DNA of 64,000 nucleotides. Origin: Anaerolineae bacterium. Its GTDB lineage: Bacteria > Chloroflexota > Anaerolineae > 4572-78 > J111. The notes under the pieces were generated by a model. That model worked only from the letters and a program-made list of their open reading frames with translations. It was not told the origin of the DNA and did no database searches. Position numbers and translations under genes: made by a program. The DNA lies in assembly GCA_016931895.1 (NCBI GenBank), contig JAFGDY010000315.1, positions 57,066 through 121,065 of the forward strand, written 5' to 3'. Below are positions 8,528 to 17,800 of the stretch, one piece after another (position 1 is the stretch's first letter; the number at the start of each line of letters is the position of its first letter).

Positions 8528-10411
8528 TTGCACCATCCCCTCTCAAATGCTCAATCCATATTGCGTTCTATCACCCCTGCTACAGCCAATTTTTTCTTTA
8601 TGCGCCTCATGCTTGGGCTGGTTGTTACTTCAATTTTTCTACTCCTGCCGCCGCAAAACGCCCACGGCCAGGAGTCACCCATCACTGCCGGCGTCAATAA
8701 AACCAATCTGCTAACAGATGAACTGGTTATTTTGACAGTAGTGGTGGTTGACGACTCGGCCCAGCAGCCACGCCCCCTTTTGCCGCGCTTGGAGGGGTTG
8801 ACCGTGATAGACCTGGATATTTCTACCGAGGTGAGCATCGTCAATAACCAAATCCATACGGAAGTCACCTATGTTTATCGGCTGCAACCCCGTCGCACCG
8901 GCCTGCTGACTATTCCTCCGGTGGCGGTCAAAATTGATGAGCAGGTGTTCAAAACGCCGCCCATTTCAATCAATGTCACTCAGGGCGCCGCACCGGCCCC
9001 GTCCCTCGGTAACGAAGCCCAGCCGGATAACATCATCCCTCCGCAGAATCTGGAAGGGCAGGATTTTTTTGTGGAATCGCTGGTAGATCTGCCAAGGCCT
9101 TATGTTAGTCAACAAATTATCCATACCTTTCGATTTTACCAGGCGATTCAGCTTTATCAGGAGCCGCAATATGAAGGGCCGCGTTTCACCGGCTTTGAAA
9201 CAATGGGCCTGCCCGTGCGCCAGTACAATTTCAATATTGCCGGGCGAACCTATTTGGTCACCGAAATTCGGACGGCGCTCTTTCCGAAAAATTCGGGCAA
9301 AACCATCATTCGGCCTGCACGATTGGTGCTGCTGGGTAATTTCCACGAAGCGCCGGTTGAATTTTATACTGATCCCATCGCAGTGGAAGTCAAATCTCTG
9401 CCAGATGATGCCCCACTTGGCTTTAACGGGGCGGTTGGCCAATTTGAAATTCAAGCCTGGTTCAATTCGCCAACCATCCCTATTCATCAACCGGCCTCGC
9501 TTTACGTGTCGGTTAGTGGCGCGGGAAACATTCATTCTCTGCCCGAACCCACCTGGCCGGAGCTAAACAACTGGCGAGTTTACGACACGTTCTCCAGCCT
9601 GACAGCCGATACCCAGGGAGAAGGTTTGATAAGAGGCACTCATGTTTTTGAACGGTTGGTTGTACCTGATGAAATAGGCGATACTTTGATACCGTCAATC
9701 ACTCTGGTTTATTTTGACCCTATTGCCGCCGACTATCGTACCATTGTCACCGAACCTCTTCCGGTTAAGGTTACTGCTGAACCCACGCCCACGCCGGTTA
9801 CGCCAACGACCATTGCCGCTTTGCCTACAGCTACTCCAGTGGGAATGACGGTTAACCCTGATCAATCCCTGGCGATCGTTGACGATCAGGTAAATCCAAT
9901 TTCTTTGGGTTTACTGGATATCAGACGAAGCTTAATATTGCCCGCTATTTTTGTTCTATTGGTAGGGGTTTGCAGCATGATCCCTATCGCGGCGGTGGCC
10001 GGAGCCGGCGGCCTGTGGTTGTGGCAACAACGGCGGTGGACGTCTATGGACAGAACGGAGGTTGACCCGCCCCTGCAACAACCGAGCCAAACAATACATC
10101 CCCTGCTGGCCGCAGCCATGAAAAAAGATGACGACAATTATAAGGCTGTTAACCAGGCTCTCAATACGTATCTGGAAACGGCGCTAAAAACTCCGGTGAT
10201 CGGACTGACCCGGACCAAATTGGCGCGTTACCTGCGGGAAGGCGGCCTTGACGAAAGGCTCGTTGAACGAATCCAACATTGTCTTGCGGAGAGCGAAGTG
10301 GGGCGTTACGGCCCAATCACCGAGGACGCCGGGTGGTCGTTGATGGCCGAAACGGATGAATTGTTGTTTAGTTTAGATGAAGTTTTTGGAAAGACTTCAT
10401 CAAAGGGTTAA
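8528..10411 (+). CDS. BatD-like membrane protein
   Basis: A 627-residue protein related to BatD of the Bacteroides aerotolerance cluster. It has an N-terminal hydrophobic/signal region (about 25-45), a large extracytoplasmic beta-rich part (about 50-415) with the typical opening where a TxLLTDELVILTV-like strand precedes the first Ig-like repeat, a Thr/Pro linker (about 418-440), one membrane segment (about 475-500) and a cytoplasmic helical tail. TTG at 8528 is chosen because GGGAGG lies 5 bases upstream; ATG 8600 is possible. The usual partners (MoxR ATPase, BatA/B/C, DUF58) are not next to it, so its role here is open. Its end is only 4 bases from the converging glycosyltransferase gene. 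Confidence 0.7.
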   Translation: MHHPLSNAQSILRSITPATANFFFMRLMLGLVVTSIFLLLPPQNAHGQESPITAGVNKTNLLTDELVILTVVVVDDSAQQPRPLLPRLEGLTVIDLDISTEVSIVNNQIHTEVTYVYRLQPRRTGLLTIPPVAVKIDEQVFKTPPISINVTQGAAPAPSLGNEAQPDNIIPPQNLEGQDFFVESLVDLPRPYVSQQIIHTFRFYQAIQLYQEPQYEGPRFTGFETMGLPVRQYNFNIAGRTYLVTEIRTALFPKNSGKTIIRPARLVLLGNFHEAPVEFYTDPIAVEVKSLPDDAPLGFNGAVGQFEIQAWFNSPTIPIHQPASLYVSVSGAGNIHSLPEPTWPELNNWRVYDTFSSLTADTQGEGLIRGTHVFERLVVPDEIGDTLIPSITLVYFDPIAADYRTIVTEPLPVKVTAEPTPTPVTPTTIAALPTATPVGMTVNPDQSLAIVDDQVNPISLGLLDIRRSLILPAIFVLLVGVCSMIPIAAVAGAGGLWLWQQRRWTSMDRTEVDPPLQQPSQTIHPLLAAAMKKDDDNYKAVNQALNTYLETALKTPVIGLTRTKLARYLREGGLDERLVERIQHCLAESEVGRYGPITEDAGWSLMAETDELLFSLDEVFGKTSSKG

Positions 10412-10415
10412 ACCC

Positions 10416-11486
10416 TTACTTTTCTTGGGAACCGGCCTCAACATTGTATTGACCACTTTTAGCGGCCCGAAACATATCCAGATGACTGCGTAAAAGAGCA
10501 AAAGGATTGCCCAGAGGATGCAACTTTGACATCATCTCCCGGGCCGATATTCTTCGCACAATCCGGCGTCGTTTGATGAGCATGCGGGGCAATTGGCGCA
10601 TGGCTTCCAGCCGCCCTTTGAGCGCATAAAAACCCCGTCCGCTTGCCACATTATAACCAATGGACATCAACTCATAGAGCAAAATTAAAGGGCTGTACCA
10701 AATAAGGTGCGGAAGAGGATAATTTTTGCAAATCAGCCAAATTTTGTTCCGGCCCAACAAACGAGTTTTAAAAGGAGAGCCTTCTTTTATGGTGGCCGAA
10801 TGGGCGTGATAGGCAATGGCCTGGGGCACATAGACACATTTCCAGCCCGCCCATTGACCCCGCCAGGCCACGTCAGCATCTTCTAAATACACAAAAAAAT
10901 CCTCATCAAAAAGGCCAATTTCAAGGAGCATTGAACGCCGGTATAGGGCTGCCCCGCCACAGGCGCCAAAAACAGGCGTAATCGGTTCCGCCAGCCGGTC
11001 GGGCCGGCCGCTTTCCAGGCCCCAGGCAATGCCGGCCTTGTCAACCACAATGCCGGCGGACTCGATCATATCCCGCCGGTCGGTGAGCAACATCTTGCAG
11101 GCGCACATGCCAATCTGCGGATCAGCCCGGATCGCTTGCACTAACCGGGCTAACCAGTCCGGCTCGAATTCCGTATCATTATTCAAAATTGCCACAAATT
11201 CGGCTTTGGTTGCCAGAATCCCCCGGTTGTTAGAAACACAAAGTCCCAGGTTCGCCTCGTTTTGAATGAGCCGGACCTGGGGATAGTGAGTTTGGACCCA
11301 CTCAACCGAATCATCGGTTGAAGCATTGTCTACCACAAACACCACAAAATCCCGGATTTCCTGAGTAAAAATCGAACCCAGACAGGCTTCCAGGTAATGC
11401 CGTCCATTCCAATTGGTAATAACCAGGGCCACCTGGTAAATTGGATTTTTTTCGGTTGACTCGCTGGCCGGTATTTCTGGTTGCAT
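10416..11486 (-). CDS. Glycosyltransferase family 2
   Basis: A 356-residue GT-A fold enzyme of the rhamnosyltransferase-like GT2 group. Visible marks are VALVITNWNGRHYLEACL at the N-terminus, VDNASTDDS (nucleotide binding), the metal-binding LNNDTEFEPDW, and FFVYLEDADVAWRG, where the ED pair is the usual catalytic site. The C-terminal third is amphipathic and basic, probably membrane-associated. It is divergent from the next GT2 gene and shares an 86-base intergenic region with it. It would transfer one sugar in surface-glycan assembly; donor and acceptor cannot be read from the sequence. Confidence 0.85.
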   Translation of the reverse strand: MQPEIPASESTEKNPIYQVALVITNWNGRHYLEACLGSIFTQEIRDFVVFVVDNASTDDSVEWVQTHYPQVRLIQNEANLGLCVSNNRGILATKAEFVAILNNDTEFEPDWLARLVQAIRADPQIGMCACKMLLTDRRDMIESAGIVVDKAGIAWGLESGRPDRLAEPITPVFGACGGAALYRRSMLLEIGLFDEDFFVYLEDADVAWRGQWAGWKCVYVPQAIAYHAHSATIKEGSPFKTRLLGRNKIWLICKNYPLPHLIWYSPLILLYELMSIGYNVASGRGFYALKGRLEAMRQLPRMLIKRRRIVRRISAREMMSKLHPLGNPFALLRSHLDMFRAAKSGQYNVEAGSQEK

Positions 11487-11516
11487 TTCATTATCCTGAC
11501 GTTAATTCAGATCATT

Positions 11517-11545
11517 TTGACCGCGCCTTTATACTATGTTAGAAT
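11517..11545 (+). promoter_or_regulatory. Sigma-70-type promoter of the three-gene glycosyltransferase operon
   Basis: TTGACC at 11517-11522, a 17-base spacer and TAGAAT at 11540-11545. The predicted start near 11552 is about 30 bases before the gene starting at 11582. Confidence 0.55.
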
Positions 11546-11581
11546 GTCGCCCCAGTCAAACCTGGCCAGGATATGTTTAAA

Positions 11582-12514
11582 ATGGACTTATCTATCATTA
11601 TCCTGAATTGGCGCGCGGCCACTGATACCATTTGTTGTATCCAGCGCCTGATTTCTTGGAAGCATCTACAACCAACCATTTGGGTAGTGGACAATGCCTC
11701 TAACGACGGCAGCGCCGAGACCATTGCTCGCGCGTGTCCTCAAATTCGTCTTATTCGCAATCCCACCAATTTGGGCTATGCCGGGGGCAACAACCGGGGA
11801 CTGACCAAAGCCCTGGCCAACAGCCAGGCTCCTGTTTTATTGCTGAACAATGATGCCTCTGTGGCAGAGAAAGATGTAATTCAATTACTTAAAACCTTAC
11901 AAGACAACCCTCAAATTGGATTTATTGGCCCCTTACTCTTTGACGCTGAACAGCGGGATAGGCTGTTAACGGCAGGCGGGCAAAACATGGTGCGTCATCT
12001 TAAGTCTCACATTCCTAAAGTAACCGGGGATAAGCCGGTTCAAATTGTAGACTACGTTCCGGGCACAGTTTTGCTGGGTCGGAGTGAGGCTTTCCATACA
12101 GTTGGTCTTTTAGACGAAGCTTATTTTTTTAACGGCGAAATGCCGGATCTATGTTACCGCGCCAGGCAATACGGCTATTTGAGTGCAGTGGATACCCACG
12201 CCCGAGCCTTTCATGCAATAGGCCAGTCACCCTTGCGGGATACCCTCTACGTTTACTATATCATCCGCAATCGTTTTCTTTTTATCCGAAAGTTTTATCA
12301 CTACTCCAAAATTCTGTTCTATGGATTCTGGACATTTTACAGCCTCATTTTAGCTTTGAAGTTACGGCTGAGGGGCCAAACCGCTAGTGCCCGCGCGGTT
12401 CGGCTGGGGCTAGAGGATGGTTTGCAGGGACAATTTGGCGGGCGTAATGAATATGTGTTGTCTGCCTGCGGCGTTAACCCGGATAAAGTTGGGAACTTGG
12501 GTTCCCAGGCTTAG
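11582..12514 (+). CDS. Glycosyltransferase family 2
   Basis: A GT2 enzyme of about 310 residues. It opens with DLSIIILNWRAATDT, then VVDNASNDGS, NLGYAGGNNRG and LLNNDASVA (DxD-like). The later acceptor region is FFNGEMPDLCYRARQ, where the usual ED catalytic pair is replaced by GEMPD, a small departure from the family. ATG 11582 fits the AGGA at about 10 bases; ATG 11573 is three codons upstream in the same frame. It heads a three-gene glycosyltransferase run (11582, 12527, 13545) with spacings of 1-12 bases. Confidence 0.8.
   Translation: MDLSIIILNWRAATDTICCIQRLISWKHLQPTIWVVDNASNDGSAETIARACPQIRLIRNPTNLGYAGGNNRGLTKALANSQAPVLLLNNDASVAEKDVIQLLKTLQDNPQIGFIGPLLFDAEQRDRLLTAGGQNMVRHLKSHIPKVTGDKPVQIVDYVPGTVLLGRSEAFHTVGLLDEAYFFNGEMPDLCYRARQYGYLSAVDTHARAFHAIGQSPLRDTLYVYYIIRNRFLFIRKFYHYSKILFYGFWTFYSLILALKLRLRGQTASARAVRLGLEDGLQGQFGGRNEYVLSACGVNPDKVGNLGSQA
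12491..12506. promoter_or_regulatory. Degenerate copy of the parS-like palindrome
   Basis: GGGAACTTGGGTTCCC matches the candidate parS core near parB (GGGAACCCGGGTTCCC) at 14 of 16 positions, differing only in the two bases just left of the centre. It lies in the last codons of a glycosyltransferase gene. It may be a distant, weaker ParB site or chance. Confidence 0.3.
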
Positions 12515-12526
12515 AAGGTGGGGATG

Positions 12527-13543
12527 ATGAAGATTCTGTATCACCTCACTAACCTGCCGCCCAAACTGCCCGGCACAGAAGCCAGCCTGCAAGAACTTGC
12601 TTGGTTAAAAGAGCATTTTGGGGGAGCATTGGTTTATTTGAATCCCAATCTACATTCCCCCATTTATCTACCCCGGCTGCTGTTTGGTTTTCACCACCTA
12701 AAACATATCCGGGCCAACGAAGTAAACTTCCAGGTGCATCACCTCTACAATGCCGACCCATTTGCCTTTCCCCTTCTGCGTTGGCTGCAACAACCAGTCA
12801 TATATTCAATCAGCAGCGGCGTGGGCCACAAACGGCCCAATATTGCTTTTTTCAACGCTTTGGCGGCAGTGACCGTATCGGATGAACGCAGCCTGAACCG
12901 GCTCAAAACCTGGGGGCTAAAAAATTGTCATCTGGTCCGGCCCGGCATTGAGACCGCTTCTTTCACCCATTCTCCTTTGCCGTTACAGCCGGAGATAAAA
13001 TTGATGGTTGGTTCGGCCCCCTGGACACGCCGGCAGTTTCAGACAAAGGGTTTTGACGCCTTGTTACTGGCTGCTCAAAAAATGCCCAACCTGCGCCTGG
13101 TGTGTTTATGGCGCGGGGTTCTGCTTGAAGAAATGGAACGCCGGATACGCCGGATGAAACTGGAAAAGCAGGTAGAGGTGATAAATAAGAAAGTAGACGT
13201 GAACCAGGTGCTGGCCGGAGTCCACGCCGGCATCACGCTGGTTACCGATCCGGCAATTATCCGCTCTTTCCCTCATTCGTTGATGGAGTCGCTGGTTGCC
13301 GGAAAACCGGTTATTGTCAGTCGTTCAATTCCAATGTCAGACTACGTAGAACGGGCCAATTGCGGCAAAATAGTTGAAGCGGTTACGCCGGCCAATATCA
13401 TTACGGCTGTCAAAAGTTTGATCCATGAGTACGATGACCTGCAAAAGTCAGCCCGGCAGGTTGGGCCAAATGACTTCTCACGGCAAACGGTAATTGCCTC
13501 TTTTCAGAAAGTCTATGAGAGCGTGCTGGGAGAAACGAGTTAA
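12527..13543 (+). CDS. Glycosyltransferase family 4 (GT-B)
   Basis: A roughly 338-residue glycosyltransferase of the group 1/GT4 kind, shorter than the usual 370-400 residues. The N-terminal acceptor domain is short. The C-terminal donor domain is recognisable by VRPGIET, KGFDALLLAAQKMPNLRLV, and the donor-site stretch FPHSLMESLVAGKPVIVSRS, which carries the ExxxxGxP-like element. Two adjacent ATG codons follow the ribosome binding site GAAGGTGGGG; I chose 12527, with GTG 12518 and ATG 12524 as alternatives. It sits between two GT2 genes in one operon. Confidence 0.75.
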   Translation: MKILYHLTNLPPKLPGTEASLQELAWLKEHFGGALVYLNPNLHSPIYLPRLLFGFHHLKHIRANEVNFQVHHLYNADPFAFPLLRWLQQPVIYSISSGVGHKRPNIAFFNALAAVTVSDERSLNRLKTWGLKNCHLVRPGIETASFTHSPLPLQPEIKLMVGSAPWTRRQFQTKGFDALLLAAQKMPNLRLVCLWRGVLLEEMERRIRRMKLEKQVEVINKKVDVNQVLAGVHAGITLVTDPAIIRSFPHSLMESLVAGKPVIVSRSIPMSDYVERANCGKIVEAVTPANIITAVKSLIHEYDDLQKSARQVGPNDFSRQTVIASFQKVYESVLGETS

Positions 13544-13544
13544 G

Positions 13545-14552
13545 ATGGGGCCAAAAAAGTCAACAAACAAGCCCAACGTGACCGTTATCATTCCCAATTG
13601 GAATACGCAACGCTGGCTGGCAGGATGCCTGAACGGCTTGAGAGAACAAATTTATCAAAATTTTCAAACGGTTTTGGTAGACAACGGCTCCACCGATAAT
13701 TCGGTGAACTTTGTGCAGGAGCATTACCCTGAAGTTGAAATTCTGGCTTTTGGCGAAAATCGAGGGTTTGCGCCGGCAGTGAATACAGGCATCCGGCAAG
13801 CGGGCACAGAGTATGTAGCGCTGTTAAACGTTGACACTATCCCGCATTCGGACTGGCTGGGGAGTTTGGTGCGGATCATGGAACAAAGCCCTGCTGACGT
13901 AGGCGCCGTGGCCTCAAAAATGCTCTCTCTGGATAATCCTGACCTAATTGACGACGCCGGCAATACGTTAAGCTGGTACGGGTCGGCCCGAAAACGCGGG
14001 CAAGGTGAACCGGCCAAGCATTATACCCGAATAGAAGAGGTCTTTTCTATTTCCGGCGGGGCCAGTCTATTCCGTCGTGTTTTTTTAGAAGACGTTGGGT
14101 ATTTTGACGAGGGTTTTATCAGTTACCTAGAAGATGTAGACCTGGGGTTGCGAGGAAGATTGTTTGGGTATCGGTATCTGTATGTCCCCCAAGCCAAGAT
14201 ACTCCATCAATGGAGTGGAGCTAGAATTCCCCGCGCCAGGTACGTTTACCTGTCCACTCGAAACCGGTTAGCTCTACTAATAAAAAATATTCCCTGGCAG
14301 TTACTGCTTAAACACATCCATACGTTACTATACGGCCAATTCTATTATTTTCTGGTTTACAAAAAACCCTTCTCCTCTTTAGCCGGAATGGGTTTCTTTT
14401 TTATCACCCTACCTCGCCTCCTGCGCCAAAGGTATACCATTCAAAAAAAGAAAAAAATCCCCAATCACGTTCTCGACGCCATGCTTTCCGGTGATTTGGG
14501 CGACCCTCCCTTGAGAGAAATCATCAAAATCAAGTTAGGGAAACGCCGATAA
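13545..14552 (+). CDS. Glycosyltransferase family 2
   Basis: A 335-residue GT2 enzyme: VTVIIPNWNTQRWLAGCL, VDNGSTDNS, NRGFAPAVNTGIR, ALLNVDTIPHSDW (DxD-like) and ISYLEDVDLGLRGR (ED catalytic pair). The basic, hydrophobic tail probably touches the membrane. The ATG at 13545 lies one base after the stop of the preceding gene, with GGGAGAAACGAG as ribosome binding site; a longer reading upstream would overlap that gene and lacks support. Last gene of its operon. Confidence 0.85.
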   Translation: MGPKKSTNKPNVTVIIPNWNTQRWLAGCLNGLREQIYQNFQTVLVDNGSTDNSVNFVQEHYPEVEILAFGENRGFAPAVNTGIRQAGTEYVALLNVDTIPHSDWLGSLVRIMEQSPADVGAVASKMLSLDNPDLIDDAGNTLSWYGSARKRGQGEPAKHYTRIEEVFSISGGASLFRRVFLEDVGYFDEGFISYLEDVDLGLRGRLFGYRYLYVPQAKILHQWSGARIPRARYVYLSTRNRLALLIKNIPWQLLLKHIHTLLYGQFYYFLVYKKPFSSLAGMGFFFITLPRLLRQRYTIQKKKKIPNHVLDAMLSGDLGDPPLREIIKIKLGKRR

Positions 14553-14737
14553 CTAAACAAGAGCATTTCAGTGAGTTGCCACTTAAAAAGATTCACTTAA
14601 AAAAGAAACCTGGGAGTGGTTAGGTGTAGTAACTGACGGTGTTTAGGCAATTAAGATCAGGCTTTCCAACCTCTATATTTTGCCGGAAGGCGTACGTTTA
14701 AACCCAACTTTTGATAGGTGACGTTTTTTGCATCTGC

Positions 14738-14746
14738 TGGTATACT
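14738..14746 (+). promoter_or_regulatory. Extended -10 promoter of the giant membrane protein operon
   Basis: TGGTATACT (TG-n plus TATACT). A weak -35-like TGACGT stands 16 bases upstream of the -10. Predicted start near 14753, giving a leader of about 138 bases before the ATG at 14891. Confidence 0.45.
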
Positions 14747-14761
14747 GGTTAGGAACCATCC

Positions 14762-14852
14762 TTATCTTCTCGACATGCCGGGGGGAGGATCATGACATTG
14801 CGTGGCTCTTCAGAGTAACCACCCGGATGGCCTTAATATGTTGAGAAGATAA
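14762..14852 (+). promoter_or_regulatory. Structured 5' leader element of unknown class
   Basis: Outer arms TTATCTTCTCGACAT (14762-14776) and ATGTTGAGAAGATAA (14838-14852) pair over 15 bases with one G-U. Inside, CCGGG (14778-14782) can pair with CCCGG (14822-14826), and GTGG-CTC-TTCA-GAG-taa-CCAC (14802-14822) forms a small hairpin that competes for one base with the former. The unit lies within the predicted leader of the 1952-residue protein and ends 38 bases before its ATG. It resembles a riboswitch or protein-bound leader in layout, but I cannot match it to a known class. The 14553-14737 stretch before the promoter shows nothing else I can support. Confidence 0.45.
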
Positions 14853-14890
14853 AACCATACTCAAGTTTGTTTGTAAAGGGGTGAGCTGAT

Positions 14891-17800
14891 ATGCGTTGTC
14901 CAAAATGCGACGATCCAACTTATACACCTTCTAAACCTTGCCCCAATTGCCAATTTGCAGGAGACGAGGGCTTTGTTGAGGAGTTGGCGCACGTCAAATG
15001 GATGCTGGGTGAGAGCAATCGTTGGCGAACGCTTGGCATCAGGTTTCAGGACCAGGAAATCATTCAGCGGGAGTATCTGGCCCGGCAGCGCAACTTAGAA
15101 GTAAAACTGGGGTTGCGTCTGCCTCCCTTCACTGAAGAGGAAGCCCAAGAGGCTTGGCCTGAGCTATTCCAGCGGGAAGCTTTGCTGCAAAAAATGGCAG
15201 AATGGTCGGCAGCCAACTTCTTTAAATCCGGGGCAACCCAGAAAATGGTTCGCCAGGCCAGCCAGCAAAGAGAAGAACTACTAGAACAATTGGCCGGTCA
15301 TCCCCGGCCAACTTATCCCCAAACCAACGCCGACCGTTTGGATGTGACCCAGTTTCTTCTGGAAGCAGTCAATTATTTAAGCCAGAATCAATGCTTCATC
15401 AATACTGAAGCTGAAGCCAAAGTACGGGCACCCCTGCTGGCAGAAAAAGATGAACTTGAGACTAAACTTGGTCTCCGCTCACCCGGCGAAGTTGCGGCAG
15501 AGCAGGTTGAGGCAACAAGTAGCGCTGAAGTTGACGCAACTCAACAAGCGGAAAGTGTTTCCGGCCCTGCATCGCCAGGCCCATCGGCATCATCTCTACC
15601 GGCTGTCTCGCCGCCTCAGCAGCCTAGTCCCACCCGACCCGCCGTTCCCCTGAGCGAACGGCTGTGGCAAACCCTGCTTTCCGAACGGACCTTGCAGGCC
15701 CTGCTCTTTTTGGGCATATTTTTGCTGTTTGCGGCGGCAATTTCTTTTGTGATCTGGGGGTGGAAGGATTTCTCCGCCCCGATGCGGGTCGCCATCCCAA
15801 CAATTTTTACCATTATTTTTTTTGGACTGGGTTGGTATGTGCGGGCCAAAACCTCCCTTTATCGCTCCGGGATAGCCCTCAGCGCCATCGCCGCTCTGCT
15901 CATTCCAATAGATTTTTACACTGTTTACGTCAACTTTCATATTCCACCTGACTTATGGCCTTTCTTTTGGTTTGTTACATCTGTATTTTGTTTGATCGCC
16001 TACAGTGTTGCCGCCTTTATCATTCGGAGCCGGTTTTTTGGTTATCTGATCGGCGTGGCTGCCGGTAGTGTTGCCTTGGCTCTGATCCAAATGGGCCACC
16101 AGGCCTTTGGTTTATCAACAGATTGGCGTATTGCGGGTTTGTCTATAGTGGCTCTCGGCCTGACCACCGGGGCGGCGGTATTGAACCGGTATGGCAAGGA
16201 AAAGCTGCGTTTTCTCACCGATTCTTTCCGCTACCTGTCGTTGCTAACTGTTAGCGTCATCATGCCCCTTGCCTTTGGCTGGCGTTTCCTGGGCCGAGAT
16301 ACGTATGATCCGCTGCACTACGCTCTGACCGTTAGCTGGTGGTGCGGCTGCTTTATTTTTGGTTGGGGAGCTTTCTACTACCGTAGCCGCAGCTTGGGCG
16401 TGCTGGCCGCGATTGCTCTGCCGGGGTCCACTTTTTTAACCCAGGCGGCCGTTTTTAACCTGGCCGGGATCAGCCCTGCCTGGCATGCTTTTGGCCTGGC
16501 GCTTTTAGTTCCACTTTATTTTATTGCGGGTTATAGACTGCTGGCCGACGAGGATGATCCCGTCGTTCATAGTCATGGGCGCGTAGCCAATTGGGGAGGT
16601 GTAGTTTTACTGGTTGTGGCGGCTCTGTGGCCGGTAATGGTTGAGGTTTCCAATGGCACCGCCGCGGCCAGTACTTATGCCGTTTTAACCGGCGCTGCTG
16701 TTTTAACCAGCTTGCTTTGGCAGCGCCCCACGTACCTTTACCTGGCGTCAGTATTCTCTTTGTTGGCGATTACCTTTGTTATGACTGAATTGGAACTATC
16801 CTGGGCGCAATTAAGCGTTGGTTGGGCGTCGTTGGCGATTGCGCATATCTTGGTAGCCCTTAGTTTGGGCAGCCGGTTTCCAACTCCTTTGCCCAATTAC
16901 GCTCTGCCCCTGGTGGTTTCCGGCTACACAATTTCGGCTCTGGCCATACTCCCGCCTCTTTTCCCTTACGACGGTCACTTGTTGGCCTATGCCTTGGGTA
17001 ATTGGCTAGGATTATCTATGTGGGCATCGCGCCTGGCCCACACCAGACAACCCGGTTTTGCGGCTAAAACCTCTGCAGGTAAAACGGTTTTTCACTGGTT
17101 TACGGTTCTCTCCCTGCCCGTCTGGCTATGGGTACTATTTGCCAATCGCCGGCCCATAGATTTTAGCCTGCCGTTAGCTCTAACAACTTTAGCCTGGGTT
17201 ATGGTTATGTCAAGTTATTGGCTTGGACGGGTTGATAGAATATACCGTATCCCCTGGTGGCTTGTTGGGATGGCGGTCAGCGTGGCTGCGCCTGTGGTCG
17301 CTTTTATTATCGTTCCCAATGGTCTAACGCTAGCCGTTACGTTGCTTGCGGCCGGTCTTCTCTATTTCACCGACGCCGTCATCAGAAGACAACGGGGCGA
17401 GTTGGTTCCGGCCGGATTGGTAACGGCTGGGGGCTACCTGCTGCTATTGAGCCGGCTGCAAGTTTCTTTTGACGCGCTTTCCTTTGCCCTGGCCCTGCTT
17501 ATTGCCGTCTACTTTCTGGTAAGCTTGAGGAGGGAACAGAAAAGGTCGGCCATATTTACTCATCAATATTTGGCCCCTCTCTATATTACCAGTCACCTTT
17601 TAAGCCTTTTTTTACTCTGGCGAATCTATGTTCGTCCTTTGGACCGGCTGTTTTTTGACCTTCCCTGGACGGATGAAATGCGTTTGTGGGGAGCAGCGGC
17701 GCAGTTTTTGTTGGGCCTTATCTACGGATTGTATGCCTGGAGCACTTACAAAGAGCGATGGGGGCATGTGGCGGCCTGGTTGATCGCCGCGGCTGGCGCT

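Noticed and set aside
11517..11545. tRNA or rRNA genes in intergenic gaps
   Set aside because: No cloverleaf or conserved T-loop bases seen in any gap of the window.
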